A stretch of 64,000 nt of DNA from Hydrogenophaga sp. 2FB (GCF_005503365.1 NZ_SCML01000003.1:1-64000); one strand, 5' to 3'; positions 30,930 to 39,404 are shown, counted from the first letter of the stretch. A program made the numbers and translations. The notes: a model not told the origin generated them from the letters alone.

Positions 30930-31244
30930 TCAGGGACGCACGACGATGTCGTTGCGCACCGACTTCACGCCGTCGACGTTGCGTGCCAGGCGTTCGGCCG
31001 CGCCGCGTTCGGCTTCGGACTTGGCGAACCCGGAGAGCTGCACCGTGCCCTTGAGCGTCTCGACGTTGATGGACGTCGCGGCGACGGTCGGGTCCTTGGC
31101 GTAGGCGGCTTTCACCCGGGTGGTGAGGGTGGCGTCGTCGATGAAGGAGCCGACGGTCTGCTGGTCGCGGGCGACCGCGCAGCCGGTGACTTGCACAACA
31201 GCGAGGGCCGCAGCGGCGGCGAGAACAACATGGGTCAGCTTCAT
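30930..31244 (-). CDS. BON-domain lipoprotein
   Basis: 104 aa. Signal with lipobox VTGC (Cys22), then one BON domain (about 37-103: TTRVKAAYAKDPTVAATSINVETLKGTVQLSGF). BON domains bind phospholipid or peptidoglycan; OsmY-like members respond to osmotic stress. A second, longer BON lipoprotein follows upstream on the same strand. The upstream gap holds TCAATGTATGGGACTGCCGG, similar to the sequence ahead of the CsbD-like gene. Confidence 0.85.
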   Translation of the reverse strand: MKLTHVVLAAAAALAVVQVTGCAVARDQQTVGSFIDDATLTTRVKAAYAKDPTVAATSINVETLKGTVQLSGFAKSEAERGAAERLARNVDGVKSVRNDIVVRP

Positions 31245-31357
31245 GGCAATCTCCTCAGGTCAATGTATGGGACTGCCGGCGAAGGGGCTTCGAGATCGGG
31301 GCCATTTCGCGCGGCAGGGTGGTCATTCGAAACGTGCGGGAACAGAGTGAGCTGGCG

Positions 31358-31819
31358 TCAGCCCTTGGCGTCGACGGTCAGGCGGTTTTCCACCTTCACG
31401 ACGCCTTCGACGGCCGAGGCCAACATGGTCGCGCGGTCGCGCGCTGCGGCATCGGGGGCGGTGCCTTTGAGCTCGACGAGCCCGTTGTGGGTGTCCACGT
31501 TGATGCGCAATGCGCTCAATTGGGTATCGCCCGCCAGTGCGGCGTTGACCTTCGCGGTGATCGCCACGTCGGCGGCGCCGATGGCCATCTTGTCGCCGGC
31601 GGCGCTCAGCTTGTCGGCGGCTTCATTGCCGGCGGCCTTCAAGTCCTGGCCGGCCTCCTTGGCGTCGGCGCGCAGCTCGGCGCCCGCGCTCTGGGTGCTG
31701 TCGACCGCACCGTCGACGCGCTGGCCCACGGTGGCGTCTTCGCGCTCCCCACAAGCCACCAGCAAGGTGGCGGCCAATGCGGCGGCGGCCAGGGCGGTGT
31801 AACGTGTGTTGCGTGTCAT
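31358..31819 (-). CDS. BON-domain lipoprotein with Ala-rich spacer
   Basis: 153 aa. Lipobox LLVAC (Cys23), then a charged Ala-rich helical segment (about 30-85, many Ala/Lys/Glu/Asp, possibly coiled coil) and a C-terminal BON domain (about 85-150: AITAKVNAALAGDTQLSALRINVDTHNG). It is probably a periplasmic stress protein. It lies between the shorter BON protein and the CsbD-like gene on the same strand, with gaps of about 113 and 75 bases, so separate promoters are possible. Confidence 0.83.
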   Translation of the reverse strand: MTRNTRYTALAAAALAATLLVACGEREDATVGQRVDGAVDSTQSAGAELRADAKEAGQDLKAAGNEAADKLSAAGDKMAIGAADVAITAKVNAALAGDTQLSALRINVDTHNGLVELKGTAPDAAARDRATMLASAVEGVVKVENRLTVDAKG

Positions 31820-31894
31820 GTGTGTGTCCTTTGTGAATGGCGGGGTCGAACGTGGCGACCCTGCTGTTGAAGAAATAGCGTGGCGCTTGCCTGC

Positions 31895-32146
31895 TCAGCT
31901 TCCGAGCGGACCCTTGTCCTGCTTCGGCGTCTCGTCCATCCAGGCGTCGCCCACACGGCGTTCCCAGTCGGCGACCTGGCGTTCGGCTTCGTCCTTGGCA
32001 ACGCCATAACGCTCCTGGATCTTTCCGGACAGTTGTTCGCGCCGGCCAGCGACCACGTCGAGGTCGTCGTTGGTGAGCTTGCCCCACTGCTCGACCACCT
32101 TGCCCTTGGCCTGCTTCCAGTTGCCTTCGATGCGATCCCAGTTCAT
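31895..32146 (-). CDS. CsbD-like stress protein
   Basis: 83 aa. The start MNWDRIEGNWKQAKGKVVEQWGKLTNDDLD is the typical CsbD/YjbJ pattern: a small, highly charged, soluble protein abundant under general stress. The middle part KIQERYGVAKDEAERQVADWE also fits. ATG 32146 has a ribosome site (AAGGAGT) close upstream. The function of the family is unknown. The gap to the divergent NarL-type regulator contains three TGTAGG sites. Confidence 0.88.
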   Translation of the reverse strand: MNWDRIEGNWKQAKGKVVEQWGKLTNDDLDVVAGRREQLSGKIQERYGVAKDEAERQVADWERRVGDAWMDETPKQDKGPLGS

Positions 32147-32211
32147 GTGCGACTCCTTGAATGGATGGTTGTGAAACCGACCGTGAACGCTGGAGGGCGT
32201 CGGGCCGTAGC

Positions 32212-32299
32212 TCAATGTAGGCAATGCCGGCCGTGGGCGGTGTCGGGCAGGTCGCCGCGGCCGTGTAGGACAGAGCCGATGCGCGGGCAGGGTTGTAGG
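32212..32299. promoter_or_regulatory. Cluster of TGTAGG sites in the csbD-like/narL-type divergent region
   Basis: TGTAGG occurs at 32216-32221, 32264-32269 and 32294-32299, all on the plus strand, within the 239-base divergent region. The first is embedded in TCAATGTAGGCAATGCCGGC, which resembles the sequence at 31260 before the short BON gene. These look like repeated binding sites of a shared regulator or parts of its promoters. Confidence 0.45.
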
Positions 32300-32385
32300 A
32301 GCTGTCTGACTGCCGGCGTGCGATGCGCCTGTTAAATTGCATCGGCACACCCGCCCACCTCACACCAAGCGAGAAGAAGGACACC

Positions 32386-33018
32386 ATGATCAAGGTAGGC
32401 ATCGTCGACGACCACGCCATCGTGCGGTCCGGCCTGCGCCAGTTTCTCGGGGAGCACGTCGACCTGAAGGTGACGGGCGAAGCCAACAACGGCCGCGAAG
32501 CGCTCGAACTCGCGCGCGGTGGCGATGTGGACGTGCTGCTGATGGACATCTCCATGCCCGACCAGGGTGGCGTGGACGCGCTGCAGGCCATCCGGGCGCG
32601 CTTCCCCGACCTGCCAGTGCTCATCCTCAGCGGTTTTCCCGAGGCGCAGTACGCCACCACGCTGCTGCGCAACGGCGCCAGCGGCTACCTCAACAAGGAA
32701 TGCGAGCCCGAAGACATCGTCAACGCCATTCGCACCGTGGCGCGAGGGCGGCGCTACATCAGCCCGGCGGTGGCCGAGCTGCTGGCCGACAACGCGGCGG
32801 GCGATGCCGACCGCGCGCCGCACGAACTGCTGTCGGAACGTGAACTGCAGGTGTTCCTGCGCCTGGCCCAGGGCGAGACCATCGGCAACATGGCCGAGGC
32901 GATGTTCCTGAGCGTCAAGACCGTGAGCACCTACCGCACGCGCGTGCTGGAAAAGCTCAAGCTCACGAGCAACAGCGAACTCACCTATTACGCGCTCAAG
33001 AATGGCCTCATCCAGTGA
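32386..33018 (+). CDS. NarL/FixJ-family response regulator
   Basis: 210 aa. The receiver domain (about 1-120) has Asp8/Asp9, phosphoacceptor Asp54 (LLMDISMP) and YLNKE with the conserved Lys. The LuxR-type HTH (about 145-205) reads LLSERELQVFLRLAQGETIGNMAEAMFLSVKTVSTYR. It activates or represses target promoters when phosphorylated. No kinase is adjacent on this strand; the HisKA_3 kinases at 27.6-30.4 kb are the natural partners by family. ATG 32386 has a good ribosome site (GAGAAGAAGG). Confidence 0.92.
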   Translation: MIKVGIVDDHAIVRSGLRQFLGEHVDLKVTGEANNGREALELARGGDVDVLLMDISMPDQGGVDALQAIRARFPDLPVLILSGFPEAQYATTLLRNGASGYLNKECEPEDIVNAIRTVARGRRYISPAVAELLADNAAGDADRAPHELLSERELQVFLRLAQGETIGNMAEAMFLSVKTVSTYRTRVLEKLKLTSNSELTYYALKNGLIQ

Positions 33019-33158
33019 GGGCTGTCGGCTTTTTCCTACGCACACGCGGGATGCGGGCTTGCAGCGCTCGCGCGGGCCGCTGCCTACAGTGAGGTCATCA
33101 CAACGGCGGTCGTTGTGAACCCCCACCGGGTCGGCCCGCCGACCCTCAGGAGCCGACC

Positions 33159-33323
33159 ATGCTGCACTACGCTGTCGTTTTTTTCGTCATCGCACTGATC
33201 GCGGCCTTGCTGGGCTTCGGCGGTATTGCCGCCAGTGCAGCGGGCATTGCCCAGATCCTCTTTGTGATCTTCCTTGTGTTGGCCGTCGTGTCGGTCATCT
33301 TCGGGTTGATCCGCAAGCGGTAG
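33159..33323 (+). CDS. DUF1328 (YtjA-like) small membrane protein
   Basis: 54 aa, from [22 protein letters not shown] to FGLIRKR: two hydrophobic helices around a Gly-rich turn ([14 protein letters not shown]). This is the DUF1328/YtjA family, small inner-membrane proteins often induced by stress and of unknown role. A ribosome site (CAGGAG) precedes the ATG. The gap upstream contains CCTACG at 33035 and CCTACA at 33083, matching the TGTAGG sites seen elsewhere in this block. A terminator follows. Confidence 0.85.
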   Translation: MLHYAVVFFVIALIAALLGFGGIAASAAGIAQILFVIFLVLAVVSVIFGLIRKR

Positions 33324-33354
33324 ACAAGCATTTCTCTGTTCTCCAGGACTTGAG

Positions 33355-33386
33355 GTCCGCGGTACGCAAGTGCCGCGGACTTTTTT
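33355..33386 (+). terminator. Intrinsic terminator after the DUF1328 gene
   Basis: GTCCGCGGTAC and GTGCCGCGGAC form an 11-bp stem (one G-T pair) with a GCAA tetraloop, followed by TTTTTT. The T-run overlaps the stop codon of the convergent MFS gene. Confidence 0.9.
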
Positions 33387-34578
33387 ATGGAGATGAGCGC
33401 CGCGTCTCTTCGCGCCACAGGGGCCGCAAAGCCCACAGCCCCAGCGCCGGGCCGATCGCCAGCCAGGGCAGCAGCGCGCCCAGGGGCACATGCCCGGCCA
33501 GCGACACGAACAGCAGGATGCTCGCGATCGAGATCGCGAAGCCGATGCTGTTGGTCAGCGTGAGCACGCTGCCCACGGCTTGCGGCGGCGCGTTGCGTGC
33601 GGTGAGGGTGGAGAACTGCGGCGAATCCCCGGCCACCGTGACACCCCAGAGCAACAGCCAGCCGAAGAACAGCGCATCGGGTGCGCCGATGGCCCATGGC
33701 GCGGCCAGACAACACAGCCCGCTGAGCCCCAACTGCACGCCCGCCACGCGCGCGCTGCCCCAGCGCTGCGCCACCCAGCCGCCACCGGCGCAGCCGATCG
33801 CGCCCGCGCCGAGCACGAAGAACGCCATCCAGGACAGCGCGGCGCCCTGCATGCGCGTGGCCAGCACCAGCGGCACCATCACCCACATGGTGTAGAGCTC
33901 CCACATGTGGCCGAAGTAGCCCAGCACCGAGCTGCGCACGCGCACGTCGGTCCACAGTGTGGCCAGCGCGCGCCACTGCAACACCGTCACGCGCGGCTGC
34001 GCGCCGGGTGGGTCGGCGGTGCAGAAGAACAGCAGCAGGCCGCCACTGGCCGCCAGGGCCGCCACACCCAGCATCAGCGTGGGCCAGGGCAGCGCGCCAC
34101 CCATGGCGCGCAGCGCGTGCGCGCTGGCCGAGCCGAGCACCAGCGCGGCGATGAGCAGGCCCAGCGCAGCACCGAGGCCGCGCGTGTACCACTGCGCGGC
34201 GATCTTCATGCCCACCGGGTAGATGCCCGCGAGAAAGAAACCGGTGGCAAAACGCCAGGCGAGCAGGGCCGTGTAGTCGCGCACCGTCCACCAGGCGCCC
34301 ACGGTGCAGGCCGCGCCCGCGAGCGCGCAGACCAGAAACACCCGGCGCGGCGCAAAGCGGTCGGCGATGGCCAGCAGCGCGAACACCAGCGTGCCCAGGA
34401 TGAAGCCGAACTGCAGCGACGAGGTGAGCGTGCCGACCGCGCTGGTGGCCCAGCCCAGCTCGCGCTGCAGGTCGGGCATGACGGCATTGACCGCGAACCA
34501 CAGCGAGGTGCCGAGAAACTGCGCCAACACCAACACCGGCAGGACGTGGCGCGGGACGGTGGTGCTCTGTGTGGTCAT
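33385..34578 (-). CDS. MFS transporter
   Basis: 397 aa with 12 predicted transmembrane helices. N-terminal text FLGTSLWFAVNAVMPDLQRELGW and the loop DRFAPRRVFLV fit a cyanate/nitrite-like or drug-proton MFS group. GFFLAGIYPVGMKIAAQW marks helix 4-5. The substrate is unknown. It starts 5 bases after the stop of the XRE-family regulator, so both form one operon and the regulator likely controls it. The stop overlaps the terminator of the preceding plus-strand gene. Confidence 0.83.
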   Translation of the reverse strand: MTTQSTTVPRHVLPVLVLAQFLGTSLWFAVNAVMPDLQRELGWATSAVGTLTSSLQFGFILGTLVFALLAIADRFAPRRVFLVCALAGAACTVGAWWTVRDYTALLAWRFATGFFLAGIYPVGMKIAAQWYTRGLGAALGLLIAALVLGSASAHALRAMGGALPWPTLMLGVAALAASGGLLLFFCTADPPGAQPRVTVLQWRALATLWTDVRVRSSVLGYFGHMWELYTMWVMVPLVLATRMQGAALSWMAFFVLGAGAIGCAGGGWVAQRWGSARVAGVQLGLSGLCCLAAPWAIGAPDALFFGWLLLWGVTVAGDSPQFSTLTARNAPPQAVGSVLTLTNSIGFAISIASILLFVSLAGHVPLGALLPWLAIGPALGLWALRPLWREETRRSSP

Positions 34579-34583
34579 CGTGG

Positions 34584-35315
34584 TCAGCGCCTGAGTTGTG
34601 TGAACGCCTCGAACTCCCAGCTGCGCATGGCCAGCACCAGGGTGTAGCCCTCGCGGTCCTTCTCGTGGAGTTTCTGGTCGGTCTGGTGCTGCTGGGCAAA
34701 GTCCTGCGCCACGCGCTGCAGCCGCTCCAGGAAAGCCGGCGCGAGCGTGCGGCTGACCGAGCCGTGCACCAGCATCACGCCCTCGCCGGTGCCGTCGAAG
34801 CCGCCAGCGAAGTAGTCGAGCAGGGCGTGTTCGCGAAAGTAGTTCATCACCGGCCCATGCGGCCGCCAGCGGAAGGTCTTGGCCAGCTTGAGGCGGTAGC
34901 GGTTCAACGGGCGCAGGTCGATGATGCCGATGCGGTCGAGCTGCGCCAGGTACTTCACGCACTCGGCTTCGCTCAGGCGGTACTGCGCCGTCATCTGCTC
35001 TAGCGTCCACTGGCTGAGCACGCAGATGGCGACCAGCAGCAGCTTCTTGTCGGCCACCACCGCACGCTCCTGCTCTTGCGTCATCTCGCGCAGCAACGGC
35101 TGTGTGTCGGCCACGCGGCGCGAGAGTTCGGCGAAGTCCAGCTTGAGCGCACGGCAGATTTGATCCACGCGCGAGAGCGACATGTCACCGCCAGCCAGCA
35201 TGCGCTTGACGCTGGACTCCGCCATGCCGATCGCCTGCGCCAGGTCGGCGTACGTCATCTGCGTGGCCTTGAGTTCCTTCTTCAGCACGGTGACGAGGTC
35301 GGCGGTGGTGCTCAT
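34584..35315 (-). CDS. XRE-family transcriptional regulator with C-terminal sensor region
   Basis: 243 aa. The HTH_3 domain (about 5-65) reads LKATQMTYADLAQAIGMAESSVKRMLAGGDMSLSRVDQICRAL. The remaining 170 residues lack a recognised domain; LSEAECVKYLAQLDRIGIIDL resembles a second winged-helix-like part. It probably binds a ligand and regulates the downstream MFS gene. ATG 35315 is chosen because the HTH then starts near residue 15. It is divergent from the ceramidase-like gene (122 bases). Confidence 0.83.
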   Translation of the reverse strand: MSTTADLVTVLKKELKATQMTYADLAQAIGMAESSVKRMLAGGDMSLSRVDQICRALKLDFAELSRRVADTQPLLREMTQEQERAVVADKKLLLVAICVLSQWTLEQMTAQYRLSEAECVKYLAQLDRIGIIDLRPLNRYRLKLAKTFRWRPHGPVMNYFREHALLDYFAGGFDGTGEGVMLVHGSVSRTLAPAFLERLQRVAQDFAQQHQTDQKLHEKDREGYTLVLAMRSWEFEAFTQLRR

Positions 35316-35437
35316 GGCCTTGAAGTATCGACAGGCGGTACTTGCGGTTGGGAATGCTGCGACTGTATCGGAATGCAATGCCGCGTGGGGCATCGCCCGC
35401 CCACACTGCGCCGCATCTCAACCTCAGGAGTGACCGC

Positions 35438-36268
35438 ATGGTGGTCCGCGCCGCATCTTCGTTCTCCGCCGAAAAGCGCCTTCAGGCCGTCGGCGTCCTT
35501 CTGGTCGCGCTCTGGCTGCTGGCGGTGCTGGGTGGTCCGGCGCTCGCCGGGGCGCTGGGCCTGTCGCTCAACCCGCACGGCCACAGCCACCTGTACGCCC
35601 ACGGCCACCCGTTCGTGGATGCCCGTGTGTTGTGGGGCGTGCCCAATGCCCTGGACGTTTTGAGCAACCTGCCTTTGGCGGTGGCCGGCTTGTGTGGTGG
35701 GTGGGCGATGGGACGCTGTCGCATCGATGCGCAGGTGCGCCCCGCGCTGCACATGTTCTTCGCGGGTCTCGTGCTCACCGCGTTGGGTTCGGCCTGGTAC
35801 CACTGGTCACCCGACCCGATGGGCTTGGTGTGGGACCGGCTCGGCATGGGCGTGGCTTTCGCCGGCGCGCTGGCGCTGGCCGTGGCGGAACGGGTCAGCG
35901 CCCGGGCCGCCGTGCTCGCGCTGTGCGCGGTGCTGCCCATGGCAATGACCTCGGCCGTGCTGCCGGTGGTGCAGGGCAACGTGTTGCCCTGGGCGGTGGT
36001 GCAGTTCGGCGGCATGTTGCTCTTCGTCTGGTTGGCGCTGCAGCCCGCAGCGGCCCGTGCCATGGGCGTGCGGCTGGGTCTGCTGGTTGCGCTGTATGCG
36101 GTGGCCAAGCTGCTCGAAATCGGTGACGAGGCGGTGTTTCACGGCACGGGCGGGCTGGTGTCCGGCCACAGCCTCAAGCACGTGGTGGCCGCCCTGACCG
36201 CATGGCCCGTCGTTCAAGCCATGCGGCAGAATGCGCGAGCCGCGGGCTTCACGAGGGCACCCGCATGA
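35438..36268 (+). CDS. Ceramidase-like (CREST superfamily) membrane hydrolase
   Basis: 276 aa, about eight transmembrane helices. The CREST metal site is visible: Ser118-x3-His122 (SAWYH), Asp133 (WDRL) and His244-x3-His248 (GHSLKH), matching the SxxxH, D and HxxxH pattern of alkaline ceramidases and related transmembrane hydrolases. Its substrate in a bacterium that may lack ceramides is unknown; a lipid amide or ester is plausible. A ribosome site (CAGGAG) precedes ATG 35438. Its stop lies 26 bases before the start of the LplT-PlsC fusion, implying coupling. Confidence 0.8.
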   Translation: MVVRAASSFSAEKRLQAVGVLLVALWLLAVLGGPALAGALGLSLNPHGHSHLYAHGHPFVDARVLWGVPNALDVLSNLPLAVAGLCGGWAMGRCRIDAQVRPALHMFFAGLVLTALGSAWYHWSPDPMGLVWDRLGMGVAFAGALALAVAERVSARAAVLALCAVLPMAMTSAVLPVVQGNVLPWAVVQFGGMLLFVWLALQPAAARAMGVRLGLLVALYAVAKLLEIGDEAVFHGTGGLVSGHSLKHVVAALTAWPVVQAMRQNARAAGFTRAPA

Positions 36269-36294
36269 AGACAGCACAACCGGAGGAGACCCGC

Positions 36295-38253
36295 ATGAAC
36301 AACACCGCCACCACCCCGTCCGCCGTGGCCCACACACCCGCTGCCCCGGCACACGAAGGCGGGCAGTTCGCCTTGCTCGGTCAGCGCCGCTTCGCGCCGT
36401 TCTTCTGGACGCAGTTCCTCGGCGCGGCCAACGACAACCTGTTCAAGTTCGCCTTCACCGTGATGGTGACCTACCAGCTGCAGGTGGCGTGGTTGCCGCC
36501 CGCCCTGGCGGGGCTGGCCATTGGCGCGTTGTTCATCCTGCCGTTCCTGCTGTTCTCGGCCACCAGCGGCCAGCTGGCGGACAAGTACGACAAGAAGACC
36601 CTGATCGTCTTCGTGAAGCGGTTCGAGGTGCTCATCATGGCGCTGGCCGCCTGGGGCTTTTTCACCGCGAGCATTCCGCTGCTCCTGGCGTGCACCTTCC
36701 TCATGGGCCTGCACTCCACGCTGTTTGGCCCGGTGAAGTTCGCCTACCTGCCGCACCACCTGAGCGAGCGCGAACTCACTGGTGGCAACGGCATGGTCGA
36801 GATGGGCACCTTCGTGGCCATCCTGCTGGGCAACCTCGCGGGGGGCCTGATCATCGCCATCCCGGAAATCGGCGCGCACCACGTCGGCTTCAGCTGCGTG
36901 GCGCTGGCCCTGGTGGGGCGTTTGACCGCGCAGGCCGTGCCGGCCACACCGGCCACCGACCCGGGCCTCACGATCAACTGGAACCCGTTCACCGAGACCT
37001 GGCGCAACCTCAAGCTCGCGCACGGCAACACGGTGGTGTTCCGCTCGGTGCTGGGCATCAGCTGGATGTGGTTCTTCGGCGCGGTCTTCCTGAGCCAGTT
37101 CCCGAGCTTCGCCAAGGAGGTGCTGCACGGCAACGAACAGGTCGCCTCCCTGCTGCTGATTGTGTTCTCGGTCGGCATCGGCACCGGTTCGCTGCTGTGC
37201 GAAGTGCTCTCGCGCCGGCACGTCGAGATTGGCCTGGTGCCGCTGGGCGCGTTCGGCATGAGCGTGTTCTCGATCGACCTGTACTTCGCCTCCCGTGGTT
37301 TGCCGCCGGTGGCGGCCCAGGGGGTGGCGCAGTTCGTGGCGGTGCCGGGCCACTGGCGCGTGCTGGTCGACCTGACGCTGCTCAGCCTCTTCGCCGGCCT
37401 CTACAGCGTGCCCATGTACGCGCTGATCCAGATGCGCAGCCAGCCCACGCACCGCGCGCGCATCATCGCGGCCAACAACATCCTCAACGCGCTGTTCATG
37501 ATCGCCAGCGCGGTCATCGCGGGCGCGCTGCTCAAGGCCGGCTTCACGATCCCGCAGATGTTCCTGCTCGTGGGCCTGGCCAACGGGGTGGTGGCGTTCT
37601 ACATCTTCCTGCTGGTGCCCGAGTACCTGCTGCGCTTCGTGGCCTGGGTGGCCTCGCGCTGCGTCTACCGCTTCAAGGTCACGGGCGATCTGCACATTCC
37701 CACCGAAGGCGCGGCCGTTCTCGTCTGCAACCACGTGAGCTTTGTCGACGCGGTGCTGCTCATGGCCGCGAGCCCGCGCCCCATGCGCTTCCTGATGGAC
37801 CACCGCATCTTCAAGGTGCCGGTGCTGGGCTGGCTGTTCAAGCTCGCCAAGGCGATCCCGATCGCGCCGCAGAAGGAAGATCCGGCCGCGTACGAGGCTG
37901 CCTTTGAAGCCGCCGCTGCCGTGCTGCGCGAAGGCGACCTGCTGGCAATCTTTCCCGAAGGCGGCATCACCGCCGACGGCACGCTGCAGCCCTTCAAAGG
38001 CGGCGTCATGAAGATCCTCGAAAGCGCCGAGGCCGATGGTCTGCAGGTGCCGGTGATCCCGATGGCGCTCACCAACCTCTGGGGCTCGTTCTTCAGCCGG
38101 GTGGAAGTGCGCAACGGCGCGAAGACCGCGATGGTGCGTCCGTTCCGCCGGGGCATCTTCAACCGCGTCGGGCTGAACGTGGGCGAACCCCTGGCGCCGT
38201 CGGCGGTGACGCCGGAAGGGTTGCACGGGCGGGTGGCGCAGTTGTTGAGCTGA
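36295..38253 (+). CDS. LplT-PlsC fusion (lysophospholipid flippase and acyltransferase)
   Basis: 652 aa. Residues about 25-430 form an MFS flippase of the LplT type (FWTQFLGAANDNLFKFAF). Residues about 445-652 form a PlsC/LPLAT acyltransferase with HxxxxD (NHVSFVD, His480 and Asp485) and FPEGG at 553-557. Together they would import lysophospholipid and re-acylate it, like E. coli LplT plus Aas but without the acyl-ACP synthetase domain. Two starts are possible: ATG 36265, overlapping the upstream stop, and ATG 36295 with a strong CGGAGGAG site; I chose the latter. Confidence 0.87.
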   Translation: MNNTATTPSAVAHTPAAPAHEGGQFALLGQRRFAPFFWTQFLGAANDNLFKFAFTVMVTYQLQVAWLPPALAGLAIGALFILPFLLFSATSGQLADKYDKKTLIVFVKRFEVLIMALAAWGFFTASIPLLLACTFLMGLHSTLFGPVKFAYLPHHLSERELTGGNGMVEMGTFVAILLGNLAGGLIIAIPEIGAHHVGFSCVALALVGRLTAQAVPATPATDPGLTINWNPFTETWRNLKLAHGNTVVFRSVLGISWMWFFGAVFLSQFPSFAKEVLHGNEQVASLLLIVFSVGIGTGSLLCEVLSRRHVEIGLVPLGAFGMSVFSIDLYFASRGLPPVAAQGVAQFVAVPGHWRVLVDLTLLSLFAGLYSVPMYALIQMRSQPTHRARIIAANNILNALFMIASAVIAGALLKAGFTIPQMFLLVGLANGVVAFYIFLLVPEYLLRFVAWVASRCVYRFKVTGDLHIPTEGAAVLVCNHVSFVDAVLLMAASPRPMRFLMDHRIFKVPVLGWLFKLAKAIPIAPQKEDPAAYEAAFEAAAAVLREGDLLAIFPEGGITADGTLQPFKGGVMKILESAEADGLQVPVIPMALTNLWGSFFSRVEVRNGAKTAMVRPFRRGIFNRVGLNVGEPLAPSAVTPEGLHGRVAQLLS

Positions 38254-38282
38254 CCCGGCCCGAGCAGGCGCTCTGGGCCCCG

Positions 38283-38301
38283 GGTATCGCCGTTCGATAC
38301 C
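38283..38301. promoter_or_regulatory. Inverted repeat GGTATCG-N5-CGATACC upstream of yiaA-like gene
   Basis: Perfect 7-bp arms around CCGTT, followed 13 bases later by a further half-site CGATACA (38316-38322). It lies about 100 bases before the YiaA-like gene. Similar TATCG half-sites occur in the XRE/ceramidase divergent region (35326 and 35366). An operator is possible; the regulator is unknown. Confidence 0.4.
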
Positions 38302-38398
38302 AGTCAATCAAATTTTCGATACAGGTGCAATCCGGTAGGCCTTTTCGGGCCGCGCCGCCGCACCATCGCGGCTCCTCAACAACCCCCAAGGGTTTTAT

Positions 38399-38902
38399 AT
38401 GGCCTCGAACCGTTCTCCCCTCATCGTGATGCGCGACACCCGCGCCTGGCAGCTCCAGGTCTGGGTGTCGTTCGGCATCGCCGTGTTCCTCTGCGCCACC
38501 GGCCTGGCCTACCTGCCGGGCCAGGCGCTGGACCGTGCCTTCATGGTGATGGGCTACGTGTTCTGTCTCTCGACCGTGTTCGTGCTGTCCAAGGCCGTGC
38601 GCGATGGTCAGAAGGCCAACCTGAATGGTGAGGCCGAAACGCCCATGTGGCGCATCGTGGTGTGGGGCGGCTTTGCCGTCGCCATGGCGCTCACCGGCTG
38701 GGGCCTGCTGCGCATGGACATCAACGACACCTACCGCGCCTACCTCGGCGTGAGCTGGCTCTACCTGGTCACTTCCGCCTTCACGCTGGCCAAGACGCTG
38801 CGCGACCGCCACGAAGCCGATCTGGCCGAAGCGCAAGTGCGCGGCGAGATGCAAGGCCGCCAACAGGCGATGCAGGAACGCGCCGCCGCCCACGCCGAAT
38901 AA
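38399..38902 (+). CDS. YiaA/YiaB-family inner-membrane protein
   Basis: 167 aa with four transmembrane helices in two YiaAB two-helix repeats: QVWVSFGIAVFLCATGLAYLP and DRAFMVMGYVFCLSTVFVLSKAVRD, then WRIVVWGGFAVAMALTGWGLL and YRAYLGVSWLYLVTSAFTLAKTLRD. A charged Ala/Gln-rich tail (about 140-167) follows. The function of the family is unknown. It opens a four-gene plus-strand cluster, and a second YiaA-like gene closes it from the other strand. Confidence 0.8.
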   Translation: MASNRSPLIVMRDTRAWQLQVWVSFGIAVFLCATGLAYLPGQALDRAFMVMGYVFCLSTVFVLSKAVRDGQKANLNGEAETPMWRIVVWGGFAVAMALTGWGLLRMDINDTYRAYLGVSWLYLVTSAFTLAKTLRDRHEADLAEAQVRGEMQGRQQAMQERAAAHAE

Positions 38903-38936
38903 GCCTCAACCCTTTCACAGACCACAGGACACTCTC

Positions 38937-39404
38937 ATGAACAAGATCACGTCAAACCTGATGGCGCTGGCCGCCAGCGTGTGCCTCGCTCTGACCATGG
39001 CCAGCACGCCCGCCCGGGCGCAAAGCGAGGCCTCGGTCGCGCTGTCGTTGTTGCCCGTGGCCTCGGTGGCCTCCGTCGCCACCTCTGCCTCCGTCGGTGC
39101 CGTGGCCGTCAGCGTGCTGCCGGTGGCCCTGTCCACCGCCGGCGCGGTGCTGGTGGTCAAGACGGTGGAGAGCACCGCGCGTGGCACGGTCTACCTGCTG
39201 GAGCGCGCATCGGATGGCGCGCGCGTCAGTGTGGAGGTGGCCGCGAGCGCGGTCTCGGGCGTGGTGGTCGGTGTCGGCACCGTTGTGACGGTGAGCGTGA
39301 TCGGCACCGGCGTGTTGCTGTCGGCGGCGGGCGAGGTGCTGGCCTTCATTCCGAACGAACTCGGCCGCGCGCTGCTGCACAACGAACGGGTGACACGGCA
39401 ATGA
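38937..39404 (+). CDS. Hypothetical secreted hydrophobic protein
   Basis: 155 aa, unrecognised. Signal peptide about 1-28 (TPARA before QSEAS). The mature part is strikingly rich in Val, Ala, Ser and Gly (LLPVASVASVATSASVGAVA), with two stretches long enough to span a membrane (about 48-75 and 97-125), and a short polar tail with Arg/Glu. Its stop overlaps the start of the DUF2145 gene by 4 bases, so they are translationally coupled and probably act together at the envelope. Confidence 0.6.
   Translation: MNKITSNLMALAASVCLALTMASTPARAQSEASVALSLLPVASVASVATSASVGAVAVSVLPVALSTAGAVLVVKTVESTARGTVYLLERASDGARVSVEVAASAVSGVVVGVGTVVTVSVIGTGVLLSAAGEVLAFIPNELGRALLHNERVTRQ

Noticed and set aside
30889-33323. 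CRISPR-like or tandem repeats among the TGTAGG sites
   Set aside because: The sites are short, irregularly spaced and lie in separate gaps; no repeat-spacer structure.
36214-38307. 697-codon minus-strand open frame opposite the LplT-PlsC fusion
   Set aside because: Highly charged repetitive His/Glu/Gln/Arg composition and no motifs; shadow of a GC-rich gene.
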